NCBI RefSeq assembly: GCF_003574445.1
Contig: NZ_KZ984558.1
Coordinates: forward strand, 124,001 to 188,000
DNA length: 64,000 bases
Source: Streptomyces sp. YIM 130001
GTDB taxonomy: Bacteria; Actinomycetota; Actinomycetes; Streptomycetales; Streptomycetaceae
Direction of reading: 5' to 3'
The position numbers and the translations under genes are program-made. The notes under the pieces were generated by a model that did no database searches, was not told the origin of the DNA, and saw only the letters and a list, made by a program, of their open reading frames with translations. Every line of letters starts with the position of its first letter. Within the stretch, counting starts at the first letter, position 1. Of this stretch, positions 33,939 to 43,751 are shown piece by piece.

Positions 33939-34751
33939 CTATCTCCGCAGCAGCCGACGCCCGACCCCGGAGAGACCCATCGGCACCGGGACGTGGCCGA
34001 ATCCTTCGGCGAGGACGCGGCCCGCTACGACCGTGCCAGGCCCCGCTATCCCCAAGCCCTGATCCGTCGTATCGCCCGCTCGGCACCCGGCTCAGACGTA
34101 CTGGATGTCGGATGCGGTACCGGCATCGCGGCCCGGCAGTTCACGGCCGAGGGGTGCCGGGTCCGCGGTCTCGACGCCGATGCGCGCATGGCCGAAGTGG
34201 CCCGGGTGAACGGGCTCGAGGTGGAGGTCGGCCGCTTCGAGGACTGGGATCCGGCCGGCCGCTCCTTCGATGCGGTCGTCGCAGGCCAGACCTGGCACTG
34301 GATCGATCCCGCGGGCGGAGCGTCCCGCGCGGCGCAGATACTCCGTCCGCACGGGACGCTCGCCCTGTTCTGGAACGCGGGGGAGCCGCCCGCCGCGGTC
34401 AAGGACGCGTTCGCGGACGTCTTCCGGCGTGCCGCCCCGGACTCCCTGGCGCTGCGCGGCACGTCCGGGTCCGCGGTGGACGGGTACGGCCTGATCTGCG
34501 ACAAGGCCGCTGACGGCATCCGCGGCAGCGGAGCCTTCGCCGAGCCCGAACGGTGGCGCGAGGACTGGGAGTTCACGTACACCAAGGACGCCTGGCTCGA
34601 CCAACTGCCGACCACCGGCGCCTTCCCGCGGCTGAACGCGCGGGAGCGGGCCGAGGTGCTCGCCGGGATCGGCGAGGCCATCGACGCGGTGGGTGGCCGA
34701 TTCACCATGCACTACGCCACGTTGGCGGTCGTGGCACGGCGCATCGACTGA
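33930..34751 (+). CDS. SAM-dependent class I methyltransferase
   Basis: A 273-aa methyltransferase. Motif I is VLDVGCGTGIAA, and LDADARMAEVA is the acidic loop that binds the SAM ribose. The N-terminal AESFGEDAARYDRARPRYP block and the ...AGQTWHWIDP... motif are typical of the UbiE/Methyltransf_11 type related to trans-aconitate and small-molecule methylases. The start is ATG 33930 on a leaderless promoter. The tight TetR control suggests a detoxification or inducible small-molecule role; the substrate is unknown. Confidence 0.85.
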   Translation: MPTLSPQQPTPDPGETHRHRDVAESFGEDAARYDRARPRYPQALIRRIARSAPGSDVLDVGCGTGIAARQFTAEGCRVRGLDADARMAEVARVNGLEVEVGRFEDWDPAGRSFDAVVAGQTWHWIDPAGGASRAAQILRPHGTLALFWNAGEPPAAVKDAFADVFRRAAPDSLALRGTSGSAVDGYGLICDKAADGIRGSGAFAEPERWREDWEFTYTKDAWLDQLPTTGAFPRLNARERAEVLAGIGEAIDAVGGRFTMHYATLAVVARRID

Positions 34752-34781
34752 GGTCGGGCCGGACCGCGGTGACGCGACCGG

Positions 34782-35690
34782 TCAGCGGGTGAGGAGTCCC
34801 CGCAGCTCGGCAGCGATCAGGCCGGGGTCCTCCTCCGCCATGAAATGCCCGGCATCGACAGTGCGATGCCGCACATCCGGCGCCCATGCACGCCACAGCG
34901 CGGACGCGTCGTAGCCGAGCGCGGCGCCCCAGTCCTGCTGCAGCACCGTCACCGGCATCCGCAGCGTGTGTCCGGCCTCCCGGTCGGCCAGATCGTGCTC
35001 GATGTCGATGCCCGCCGAGGCGCGGTAGTCCGCCACGATCGATGTGACGGCGTCGCGGGACGCCGCCAGGTACGCGTTCCGTACCGGCCCAGGGATCGCC
35101 GCGGGATCCTTCGCCCACACATCCAGGAAATGCCCGAAGAAGGCGTCGGGGGCACCGGAGATCAACTCCTCGGGCAGCCCTGGCGGTTGAGCCATCAGAT
35201 ACAGGTGGAACCCGACGGTCGCGCTCACCCCGCGCATCGCGTCCCACATGTCGAGCGTCGGCAGTACGTCGAGACAGGCGAGGTGGGTGACCGTTCCCGG
35301 GTGGTCGAGTCCGGCACGCAGAGCGACGAGCGCGCCCCGGTCGTGGCCGGCGACCGCGAAACGGTCGTGGCCGAGCGCCGCCGCGAGGGCCACCACGTCG
35401 GCGGCCATGGTGCGCTTGGCGTACTCGGTGCCGTCGCGCTCCGCGGGCTTGTCGCTGGCGCCGTAACCGCGCAGGTCCGGGCAGATCACCGTGTGCTCGG
35501 CCGCCAGCTCGGCAGCGACGTGCCGCCACATCAGGTGCGTCTGCGGGAAGCCGTGCAGCAGGACGACGGGGCTGCCCGAACCGCCGACGGCGGCGTTCAG
35601 GGACACCCCGTCCGCGACGGGCACGCGCAGCAGCTCGAACCCCTCGAAGGGCACGGGGGCGGGGGCGGGCTTGGATTCCGGGCTGGTCAT
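34782..35690 (-). CDS. Alpha/beta hydrolase, haloacetate dehalogenase/epoxide hydrolase-like
   Basis: A 302-aa hydrolase with an Asp nucleophile: GHDRGA (Asp117), oxyanion HGFPQ, DLRGYGASDKP, and catalytic His in VDAGHFMAEEDP. The HDRG sequence is typical of fluoroacetate dehalogenases. The second arginine of that family (four residues after the Asp) is Leu here, so a small haloacid substrate is doubtful; epoxide or other dehalogenase chemistry is possible. ATG 35690 is set by GAGGAGAG. It is divergent from the BTAD regulator gene. Confidence 0.78.
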   Translation of the reverse strand: MTSPESKPAPAPVPFEGFELLRVPVADGVSLNAAVGGSGSPVVLLHGFPQTHLMWRHVAAELAAEHTVICPDLRGYGASDKPAERDGTEYAKRTMAADVVALAAALGHDRFAVAGHDRGALVALRAGLDHPGTVTHLACLDVLPTLDMWDAMRGVSATVGFHLYLMAQPPGLPEELISGAPDAFFGHFLDVWAKDPAAIPGPVRNAYLAASRDAVTSIVADYRASAGIDIEHDLADREAGHTLRMPVTVLQQDWGAALGYDASALWRAWAPDVRHRTVDAGHFMAEEDPGLIAAELRGLLTR

Positions 35691-35812
35691 GGACTCTCCT
35701 CGTCGGGCTACCGGGCGCTCTCCAGCTTCCTGCCGGCCGATGAGCAACCGATGAGCAGCCCGCGAGCGCGCTAGGTTGAGCAGGTCCGGAACCGGTCGAA
35801 GGGCGGAGCGAA

Positions 35813-37849
35813 GTGCAGGTCATGTTCGGTGTACTCGGACCGGTGACCGCCTGGGACGAGCGCGGCCGCAGTGTCGCCCTGAAGGGCCCGCGACACCGTG
35901 CCGTCCTGGCCAGACTGGTACTCGCCAAGGGCCGCGTCGTCCCCGTCGCCCGCCTCGTGGACGACCTCTGGGCGGATCCGCCCACCGACGGGGTCGGAGC
36001 CGTCCGCACCTTCGTCGCCGCACTCCGCCGCGCCCTGGAACCGGAACGGCCGCCGCGCACGCCCGCGCGCCTCCTCGTCACCGAGGGGCCCGGCTACGCC
36101 CTGCGGGCCCACCCCGGCGCCGTCGACGCCCGGCGCTTCGAGTCCCTCGTCGAGACGGCCGCCATCGCACCCGCGCCACGAGCCGCCACCGACCTGGACG
36201 AGGCCCTCGCGCTGTGGCGCGGCCCTGCCTACGCCGAGTACGCGGACGAATCCTGGGTCCGGGCCGAACGCGGACGCCTGCTCGAACTGCGCCTGCACGC
36301 CGTCGAAGCACAGGCCGAGGCCCGCCTCGCGCTCGGCCGCGCGGACCGCGCCGTGCCCGACCTGGACGCACACGTCAGCGAGCACCCGTGGCGCGAGGAC
36401 GCCTGGCGGCTGCTCGCCCTCGCGCTCTACCGCACCGGCAGACAGGGCGATGCCCTCGCCGTGCTGCGCCGGGCGCGGGGCCTGCTGGTGTCGCAACTCG
36501 GCGTGGACCCGGGACCGGCACTGCGCGGCCTCGAGCAGGACATGCTCCGTCAAGCCCCGCACCTGGACCCGGCGCGCTCCGCCTCGGCGACCGCGCCGGC
36601 ACGCGGCCCGCAGGACGCCGCCGGACAGGTATGGGCCCGGGCGGCCGCCGCGTACGACCGCAGCGTCCCCGCGGACGCACGCGCGCGCCTCGAGTCGACC
36701 GCCGGGCTGCTCAGGAGCCTGGCCGTGACCGGCGGCAGCGGCCTCGAGGAGGCCAGGCGCCACCGCGTCGCAGCGGTCGAAGCGGCCGAGGCGCTCGGCG
36801 ACCCGGAACTGACCGCCAGGATCATCGGCCGCTACGACGTCCCCGCCGTCTGGACGAGGGTCGACGACCCCGAGCAGACCGCCCGGATCCTGGCCGCCAC
36901 CGAACGGACCCTGCGCCGCCTCCCCGCCGAAGGGCACGACGCCGCACGCGCCGCGCTCCTCGCCACGATCGGCGTGGAGTCGAGAGGCGGCGGCACACCG
37001 GCCGCCACGGCTCGGGCGCGGGCACGCGAGGCGGCCGCCGAGGCAGAGCGCATCGCCCGTCACCTCGACGACCCCGCCCTCCTCGCCCACGCCCTCAACT
37101 CCCAGTACATGCAAGCCTTCGCGCGCACCGGCCTCGCCCCGCGCCGCGCCACGACCGGCGCGGAACTCGTCGCCCTCGCCACCCGCCACGACCTGCCGTC
37201 GTACGAGATCCTCGGCCACCTCGTCCGCGTCCAAGCCCTCGGTGCACTGGGCGAGTTCACCGCCGCGGACACCCATGCAGGTGCGGCGGACCGGCTCGCC
37301 GAACGCCATGAGGTGCCGCTGGTCGGGGTGTTCACCCGCTGGTACCGGGCGCTGCGCGGAGCAGCCGACCCCGAGACTCCCCTCGAGGCGGCGGAGCAGG
37401 GCTTCCGCGAGGCGGCGAAAGCCCTCGACGGTGCCGGGATGCCCGGCCTGGAACAGGGCCTGTTGCCGCTGGCCCTGTTGTGTCTGCGCGTGGCCCGCGC
37501 CCTGCCCGTACCCGATGCGCTGCTCGGCGAGGACTGGGGGCCGTACGAGCCGTGGGCCCGCCCTCTGCTCCTGAGCACGGCCGGACCGCGGGCCGAAGCG
37601 ATGCGGTCACTGGCGGAGGTCCCCGATCCGCCCCAGGATCTCCTGGCGGAAGCGCTGTGGTGCCTGCTCGGCCGCGCCGCGCTGAGCCTCGACGAGCCGC
37701 ACATCATGCGGCGGGCACGGCAACACCTGGCTCCGGCCTCCGCCGAGATCGCCGGAGCGGGCAGCGGAGTGCTCACCGCCGGGCCGGTCGCCGGACATCT
37801 GGCCGCGCTGGACGAGGCGCTCAATTCCCTTGGTGAAAAAGAGAGTTGA
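35813..37849 (+). CDS. BTAD (SARP/AfsR-like) transcriptional regulator
   Basis: A 678-aa regulator. Residues 1-95 form an OmpR/SARP winged helix (VLGPVTAWDERGRSVALKGPRHRAVLARL) and about 100-245 the bacterial transcriptional activator domain (DARRFESLVETA...LGVDPGPALRGLEQ). The remaining about 430 residues are helical and TPR-like. No Walker A is seen, so the NB-ARC ATPase of AfsR is absent. GTG 35813 follows GGAG; ATG 35822 is an alternative. SARP proteins activate secondary-metabolite genes, but no cluster adjoins it. The divergent hydrolase may be a target. Confidence 0.83.
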   Translation: MQVMFGVLGPVTAWDERGRSVALKGPRHRAVLARLVLAKGRVVPVARLVDDLWADPPTDGVGAVRTFVAALRRALEPERPPRTPARLLVTEGPGYALRAHPGAVDARRFESLVETAAIAPAPRAATDLDEALALWRGPAYAEYADESWVRAERGRLLELRLHAVEAQAEARLALGRADRAVPDLDAHVSEHPWREDAWRLLALALYRTGRQGDALAVLRRARGLLVSQLGVDPGPALRGLEQDMLRQAPHLDPARSASATAPARGPQDAAGQVWARAAAAYDRSVPADARARLESTAGLLRSLAVTGGSGLEEARRHRVAAVEAAEALGDPELTARIIGRYDVPAVWTRVDDPEQTARILAATERTLRRLPAEGHDAARAALLATIGVESRGGGTPAATARARAREAAAEAERIARHLDDPALLAHALNSQYMQAFARTGLAPRRATTGAELVALATRHDLPSYEILGHLVRVQALGALGEFTAADTHAGAADRLAERHEVPLVGVFTRWYRALRGAADPETPLEAAEQGFREAAKALDGAGMPGLEQGLLPLALLCLRVARALPVPDALLGEDWGPYEPWARPLLLSTAGPRAEAMRSLAEVPDPPQDLLAEALWCLLGRAALSLDEPHIMRRARQHLAPASAEIAGAGSGVLTAGPVAGHLAALDEALNSLGEKES

Positions 37850-37861
37850 GGTGCGGCGTGA

Positions 37862-38374
37862 TCAATATGGTGCCGACAGGTACCGAAGTGCCGCCGCCAC
37901 GCTCGACGTCAGGTCGTTCATCGCGTCGAGCACCAGCCGGCGATCCGACCAGGAGGTGAACTGCCGGCGCAGCGCTTCCACCGACTCCCACGTCGGGTCG
38001 ATGAAGCCGGGGATCGCACGCACGCGGCTCTCGAGGCGGCGGCGGTGCACCTCCGGATCCGAGCAGGTCACCTCGATGAACACCAGCGGCACGGCATGAC
38101 GATCGGCAAGTGACCGCCACTGCTCCCGAGCCTGCGGAGCCGCGTTCACCGCGTCCAGGATGGCCGTCTGGCCGAGCGCGATCACCCCGTCGGCCACCGC
38201 TTCGGCGACGACGTACGCCGCCAGCCCCGTCGGCTCCGCGCGGGCGACCCCGGCACGCCACATCGCCGCCTCGATCGGGTCCACCGACACGACAGGGGCG
38301 GCCAGCTCGCGCCCCAGCTCCTCGGCGACCGCACTCTTCCCCGCACCCGGCAGTCCTGCCATCGCGATCAGCAT
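37862..38374 (-). CDS. P-loop kinase-like ATPase
   Basis: A 170-aa single-domain P-loop NTPase with Walker A GLPGAGKS at residues 7-14 and a zeta-toxin/shikimate-kinase-like layout (VVSVDPIEAAMWRAG; AILDAVNAAPQAREQWRSLA; FIEVTCSDPEVHRRRLESR as the lid). ATG 38374 follows AAGGGTGG. It most likely phosphorylates a small molecule; the substrate is unknown. No antitoxin gene is adjacent, so a toxin role is not supported. It is convergent with the BTAD regulator gene. Confidence 0.72.
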   Translation of the reverse strand: MLIAMAGLPGAGKSAVAEELGRELAAPVVSVDPIEAAMWRAGVARAEPTGLAAYVVAEAVADGVIALGQTAILDAVNAAPQAREQWRSLADRHAVPLVFIEVTCSDPEVHRRRLESRVRAIPGFIDPTWESVEALRRQFTSWSDRRLVLDAMNDLTSSVAAALRYLSAPY

Positions 38375-38466
38375 CCCGCCACCCTTGCACGTCGACCTTC
38401 GCGGACCGCGAGCTTCCGGCGAGGCACCGCCGAAACCGGCCGTGCAACGGGGGCGCCGACCCGATC

Positions 38467-38496
38467 TTGACCCGGAGGGGGTTCGCACCGCAGGAT
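38467..38496 (+). promoter_or_regulatory. Leaderless promoter upstream of a Cys-rich mini-ORF
   Basis: TTGACC (38467-38472), an 18-nt spacer and CAGGAT (38491-38496) end exactly 6 nt before ATG 38503. CAGGAT is one base from the streptomycete -10 TAGGAT. The geometry predicts transcription starting at the ATG itself. Confidence 0.65.
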
Positions 38497-38502
38497 GGCG
38501 CC

Positions 38503-38580
38503 ATGTTCGCCAACCACGCCCACGCCCCCGGATCGGCTCTCGTGCCCGACCGCTGCGGCTGTGCGCGCTGCGGCCTCTAG
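38503..38580 (+). CDS. Cys-rich leader peptide (25 aa), probable cysteine-responsive mini-ORF
   Basis: A 25-codon frame (ATG 38503, TAG 38578-38580) ending DRCGCARCGL, with Cys at 18, 20 and 23. It is probably translated from a leaderless mRNA. It precedes a TauD-type dioxygenase, an enzyme class that releases sulfite from organosulfonates. Leaderless polycysteine mini-ORFs that attenuate sulfur genes are known in mycobacteria; this one has the same layout. Its role as a sensor of Cys-tRNA supply is inferred. Confidence 0.6.
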   Translation: MFANHAHAPGSALVPDRCGCARCGL

Positions 38581-38608
38581 CGAACTTCTCCTGCGGCCGC
38601 CGGCCGCA
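38569..38608 (+). promoter_or_regulatory. Mutually exclusive hairpins at the leader-peptide end
   Basis: TGCGGCC occurs at 38569-38575 (inside the last Cys codon region) and at 38592-38598. Either copy can pair with GGCCGCA at 38602-38608. The downstream choice is a perfect 7-bp stem with a 3-nt loop. The 38609-38852 stretch after it contains no other gene or obvious element before the tauD-like ribosome binding site. Confidence 0.45.
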
Positions 38609-38852
38609 TCACGGGCGCGGTCGAGCGCTCGGCCCCGCCTGCGACGAGGCCGACATCCCTTCGCCTCAAGGGCGTTGCTGCCACACACCCGCAAGTCCCC
38701 GGTGACTGCCGCGGGCAGCCCCGAGACGGGTGGCGTGTGCGGCGTACACCCTCCGGGCGCAGCGCCCGCACCCGTCCGACTCCCGCTCACCGTGGACCAG
38801 CCACGTCCCGACCCGTCACCCGTCCCTTGTCCCGACCACCCCGGAGTGCCAG

Positions 38853-39791
38853 ATGTCGACCACCGCAACCCCGCCCGTGCCCACCCTGCGCGAGGCCAGG
38901 ATCCCGGACCACGCCTTCTACGAGGGGCGGCGCGTGCTGAACCGGCTGCCCGAGGGCGCTGCGCCGCGGCCGTACCGCCACTTCGAGGTGGTGCCGCTCG
39001 GTGCGACCATCGGCGCCGAGATCAGGGGCCTCGACCTGAAGCAGTCGACGCCGGCCGAGCTCCGCGAGGAACTGAACCGCGCCCTGCTCGAATGGAAGGT
39101 GCTCTTCTTCCGCAATCAGCACCTGACCTCGCAGCAGCAGCGTCAATTCGCCCGTAACTGGGGTGAGTTGGAGACCAACCCGCTGCTCGAGGCCGGTGAC
39201 AGCGAGGACGTCGTACGCTTCGACAAGAGCGCCGCGGGCGTGCCCACCTTCGAGAACGTCTGGCACGCCGACGTCACCTTCCGCGAGCAGCCGGCCATGG
39301 GTGCCGTCCTGCAGCTGCGTGAGGTCCCGCCGTCCGGCGGCGACACCATGTGGGCGGACATGGCGGCCGCGTACGACAACCTTCCGGCGGATGTGCGGTC
39401 GCGGATCGACGGGGCGCGGGCCGTGCACGACTTCATCCCCGGTTTCCGGCGCTTCTACGGTCCCGAGCGGCTCGCCCGGCATCAGGACCTGTTCCCGCCG
39501 GTGGAACACCCGGTGGTGCGCATCCACCCCGAGACCGGGCGGCGGACGCTGTTCGTGAACACCTCGTTCACCACCCGCATCTCCGGCCTCGACCGCAGCG
39601 AGAGCGACGAACTCCTGCGTCTCCTGGTGCAGCAGGCGCACGTCCCCGAGTATCAGGTCCGCTTCCACTGGCAGCCGGGCGACATCGCCTTCTGGGACAA
39701 CCGTTCCACCCAGCACTACGCGGTCGGTGACTACGGCAACGCACCACGGGTCGCCGAACGCGTCGCCATCGCGGGGGACCGTCCGTACTGA
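38853..39791 (+). CDS. TauD/TfdA-family Fe(II)/2-oxoglutarate dioxygenase
   Basis: A 312-aa dioxygenase. The iron ligands are His138 and Asp140 (NVWHADVTF) and His288 (STQHYAVGDYG). Arg303, 15 residues after the distal His as in TauD, should bind 2-oxoglutarate. LFFRNQHLTSQQQRQFARNWG is a family block. TauD releases sulfite from taurine and relatives from alkylsulfonates or sulfates; here the sulfur role is supported only by the Cys-rich leader. ATG 38853 follows GGAG. No sulfonate ABC transporter is adjacent. A herbicide- or natural-product-type TfdA substrate is the alternative. Confidence 0.82.
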   Translation: MSTTATPPVPTLREARIPDHAFYEGRRVLNRLPEGAAPRPYRHFEVVPLGATIGAEIRGLDLKQSTPAELREELNRALLEWKVLFFRNQHLTSQQQRQFARNWGELETNPLLEAGDSEDVVRFDKSAAGVPTFENVWHADVTFREQPAMGAVLQLREVPPSGGDTMWADMAAAYDNLPADVRSRIDGARAVHDFIPGFRRFYGPERLARHQDLFPPVEHPVVRIHPETGRRTLFVNTSFTTRISGLDRSESDELLRLLVQQAHVPEYQVRFHWQPGDIAFWDNRSTQHYAVGDYGNAPRVAERVAIAGDRPY

Positions 39792-39819
39792 GGCGTTCCG
39801 GCCACGGAGCGGTCCGGTC

Positions 39820-40872
39820 CTATCGAGGGGCCCGCGTCCGGCGGCCACCGCGCCCTTGCAGGACGGGCCCCGAGGTCGACTCCCGCACCTGCAGGGCCGT
39901 GCGCAGCACCACCGTCTGCAGGGACCGGTCGGTGCCGGCGATGCGGTCCTGCAGCAGCCCGGCGGCCGTCCAGCCGAGGTCGTACGACGGAAGCTGGACG
40001 GTCGTCAGAGGCGGCCGGACCAAGGAGGCCCACGGCACGTCACCGAAGGACAGCACCCCGAAGTCCGGCGGCTCGACGGCCGCTTCACGCAAAGCCTGCA
40101 GCGCACCGACCGTCATCAGGTTGTTCGCCACGAAGACCGCGTCCGGCGGTTCCGGCAGGGCGAGCAGATCGGCCATCGCCGCCCTGCCGCCCTCCACCCT
40201 GAAGTCTCCGTGCCGGATGTACTCGGGGGAGGGCTCACCGCTCCGGCCCGCCTCGCGCAACTGGTCACGGAGCACCGCCCGGTAGCCCGCGAGCCGCTCC
40301 TCGGAGGTCGACGCACCCTCCGGGCCCGCGATGCACGCGATACGGCGGTAACCGCTCCCCAGCAGATGGGCCGTGGCCTCCTCGCCGCCGTGCTGGTTGT
40401 CGACCATCACCGCGTCCACCGAGGCGCCGCGCGGGCGGCGGTCGACCGCCACCACCGGCATACCGCGACTGGCCAGCAGGGACAGGTCCGTGCGGTTGCG
40501 TGACGCAGCCGCCACGATGACGCCGGCCATCTGCTCCGCCGCCGCGATCTCCAGATAGCGGCGCTCCTTGTCCACGTCCTCGTCGGTGTTGCACAGCACC
40601 ACCGACAGGTTCGTCTCCTGGGCAGCGTCCTCCACGCCCCGGGCGAGCGAGGTGAAGAACGGGTTCTCGATGTCGGGGATGATCAGGCCGATCACGCTGG
40701 CCCGCTGCTTACGCAGACTGCGCGCCACCCGGTTGGGCGCGAAGCCCAGTTCGGCCGCCGTTCTGCGGACCCGCTCGGCCCGTTCCGCCGTGACCCTTCC
40801 GCCGTTGAAGACGCGCGACACCGTCGCGGGGGAGACTCCGGCCGCGCGGGCCACATCGCTGATCGTCGTCAC
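39820..40872 (-). CDS. LacI-family repressor of the sugar cluster
   Basis: A 350-aa LacI/GalR regulator. The N-terminal HTH and hinge (TTISDVARAAGVSPATVSRVFNG...VARSLRKQRA) are followed by a periplasmic-binding-protein-like domain that should bind a sugar. GTG start with a weak ribosome binding site. It is divergent from the GH172 gene, and the gap carries two GAAATnGATTTC palindromes of the LacI-operator type. It therefore very probably represses the sugar-catabolic genes and is released by a mono- or oligosaccharide inducer. Confidence 0.88.
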   Translation of the reverse strand: MTTISDVARAAGVSPATVSRVFNGGRVTAERAERVRRTAAELGFAPNRVARSLRKQRASVIGLIIPDIENPFFTSLARGVEDAAQETNLSVVLCNTDEDVDKERRYLEIAAAEQMAGVIVAAASRNRTDLSLLASRGMPVVAVDRRPRGASVDAVMVDNQHGGEEATAHLLGSGYRRIACIAGPEGASTSEERLAGYRAVLRDQLREAGRSGEPSPEYIRHGDFRVEGGRAAMADLLALPEPPDAVFVANNLMTVGALQALREAAVEPPDFGVLSFGDVPWASLVRPPLTTVQLPSYDLGWTAAGLLQDRIAGTDRSLQTVVLRTALQVRESTSGPVLQGRGGRRTRAPR

Positions 40873-41018
40873 TGTTCCCGTACCCGAACCCCTCGATCAG
40901 GCGCGGGAGTTGGCCGCGCGCCGGGTGTCATGCCCCTCATTCTCCGCCGGCGGGAGCACGGTCGCCGTACGCGAACTGCTCTGCGCCGTTCGACCGGACG
41001 CCGGGTCGTCCTGACCCC

Positions 41019-41047
41019 TTGACACCGTCTGGCCTGAACTTTACGTT
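41019..41047 (+). promoter_or_regulatory. Promoter of the sugar-catabolic operon
   Basis: TTGACA (41019-41024), a 17-nt spacer and TACGTT (41042-41047) predict a start near 41054, inside the first operator. The remainder of the 324-nt gap toward the LacI gene (40873-41018) shows no gene. Confidence 0.6.
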
Positions 41048-41052
41048 CGCGT

Positions 41053-41064
41053 GAAATGGATTTC
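41053..41064. promoter_or_regulatory. LacI-type operator 1
   Basis: GAAATGGATTTC overlaps the predicted transcription start. It is a near-perfect palindrome of the LacI-family class. Confidence 0.65.
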
Positions 41065-41153
41065 AAGAGATCCCTCGACGGGCTCGGTCCGCAGGGGTGG
41101 ATCACCTCAACATTTCGCTGTAGTAACTGGGTTGACCTCTGCCTGAGGCGTAA

Positions 41154-41165
41154 GAAATCGATTTC
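41154..41165. promoter_or_regulatory. LacI-type operator 2
   Basis: GAAATCGATTTC is a perfect 12-bp palindrome with TTGAAA-like flanks, 101 bp centre-to-centre from operator 1 and 31 nt before the GH172 start. The pair could support DNA looping by a tetramer or act as a roadblock. Confidence 0.65.
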
Positions 41166-41196
41166 AACAGACATCTAGTCCCTGGAGTCATCGACG

Positions 41197-42300
<1,104 letters not shown>

Positions 42301-42386
42301 GGCGCGGGGGAGCGCCCCGGCCGGCCCATCAGCAGCAGTTGACGTGCACCAACCGACTGGAACAAGCCAGAGACGGGAGCAAGGCC

Positions 42387-43751
42387 ATGCTCAAGGACGG
42401 CAAGGGTGCCGTTCCGCCGCCCACCCGCCGCCGCTTCCTCGGCACCGCAGCGGGCGCGGCGGCAGCGGCCGCCGGCACTCCGCTGCTGAGCGGATGCGGG
42501 GGATCGGCCAAGGCCGACGGCAAGCGGCTGACATTCTGGAACTTCTACGCTCCACAGAAGAGTCCGGACCCGGCGGTCAACGCCCAGGCGAAGTGGTTCA
42601 CCGACCTCGTCAGCGAGTGGAACGCCACCCATGACGTCAAGGTCGACCTGGTCTTCGTGCCCACCGGCGACTACACCAACGGATTCAAGGTGCCCTCCGC
42701 CTTCGCGACCGGTTCGGGCCCCGACATCTTCCTGCTCAGCCCCGGTGACTTCCTGCGCTACTCCAACGGCGGCGTGCTGCAGGACCTCACCCCGCACCTC
42801 GACGACGGCGTCGTCGAGGACTACGGCGACCACCTGAAGAGTCGCATGGTCGACGACAAGGTCTACGCCCTCCCGATGGAGGTCGAGCCGCTCGCCATGC
42901 TCTACGACGTGCAGGCCTGGGAGAAGGCGGGGCTCTCCGAGGGCGACATCCCCACCACCTGGGACCAACTGCTCGACGCCGGAGACAAGTTGAGCAGCGG
43001 CACCCGGGCCGGGTTCGTCGTCGAGACCAACCCCGGCTACCTGCAGAACTTCATGTGGTATCCGTGGCTGTGGCAGGGCGGCGGCGACGTCGTCGACCCG
43101 CAGGGCAATGTCGTCTTCGACTCGAAGGCGGCCCGCCAGGCACTGCAGTTGTGGGGGGATGCGGTGCAACACCGCATCATGCCCCGCACACTTCCCGCCG
43201 CCGGCGACGTGGTCAGTGCCTTCAAGGCGGGCAACGTCGGCATGTGGCAGATGGGCATCTGGCAGGTGTCGAGCTTCAAGGCGTTCGCCCCGAAGTTCAA
43301 GTACGGCGTCTTCCGGCTGCCCCTGCCACCAGGCGGCAAGTACATCACCGCACTGGGCGGTTGGTCGTTCGCGGCGAACGCCAAGGGCAGTAATCCCGAC
43401 CAGGCCGCCGAGTTCTGCGGCTGGGCTCTCGGCAAGGCCGACGACCGTTGCGTGGACCGCATGGTCAAGTGGTGCACCGGGGTCAAGTCGGATGTGGCAC
43501 CGCGTACGTCCGCGGTCGAACGGGGCGCCGAGAAGGGCGGATACGACTTCTGGGCGATGAAGAAGTTCAAGGACGACATCGCCCCCGAGGGACGCGCCGA
43601 ACCCCGCTTCCCGCCCGTGGTCTACAAGGCCGTGTCCGACGCCATCCAGGGCGTGATGTTCGCCGACAAGGGCGTGGACGGTTCCGTCACCCGCGCCGCC
43701 GAGTCCATCGACGCGTTCATGAAGAGTTACCAGGGGGCGAGCCTGATATGA
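42387..43751 (+). CDS. CUT1 sugar ABC transporter, substrate-binding lipoprotein
   Basis: A 454-aa extracellular binding lipoprotein. The signal has a Tat-like TRRRFLG followed by an Ala-rich core and lipobox LLSGC (lipidated Cys near residue 37). The mature part is an oligosaccharide-type family 1 binding protein (LTFWNFYAP..., GSGPDIFLLSPGDFLRY, YALPMEVEPLAMLYD). ATG 42387 follows GGGAG. Its stop overlaps the first permease by ATGA, so the genes are coupled. It captures the cluster's sugar outside the cell. Confidence 0.9.
   Translation: MLKDGKGAVPPPTRRRFLGTAAGAAAAAAGTPLLSGCGGSAKADGKRLTFWNFYAPQKSPDPAVNAQAKWFTDLVSEWNATHDVKVDLVFVPTGDYTNGFKVPSAFATGSGPDIFLLSPGDFLRYSNGGVLQDLTPHLDDGVVEDYGDHLKSRMVDDKVYALPMEVEPLAMLYDVQAWEKAGLSEGDIPTTWDQLLDAGDKLSSGTRAGFVVETNPGYLQNFMWYPWLWQGGGDVVDPQGNVVFDSKAARQALQLWGDAVQHRIMPRTLPAAGDVVSAFKAGNVGMWQMGIWQVSSFKAFAPKFKYGVFRLPLPPGGKYITALGGWSFAANAKGSNPDQAAEFCGWALGKADDRCVDRMVKWCTGVKSDVAPRTSAVERGAEKGGYDFWAMKKFKDDIAPEGRAEPRFPPVVYKAVSDAIQGVMFADKGVDGSVTRAAESIDAFMKSYQGASLI

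Noticed and set aside
34782..35690. Fluoroacetate dehalogenase
   Set aside because: The HDRG nucleophile motif fits, but the second carboxylate-binding Arg is replaced by Leu.
37862..38374. Zeta-toxin of a toxin-antitoxin pair
   Set aside because: The fold is similar, but no antitoxin gene lies next to it and the lid resembles small-molecule kinases.
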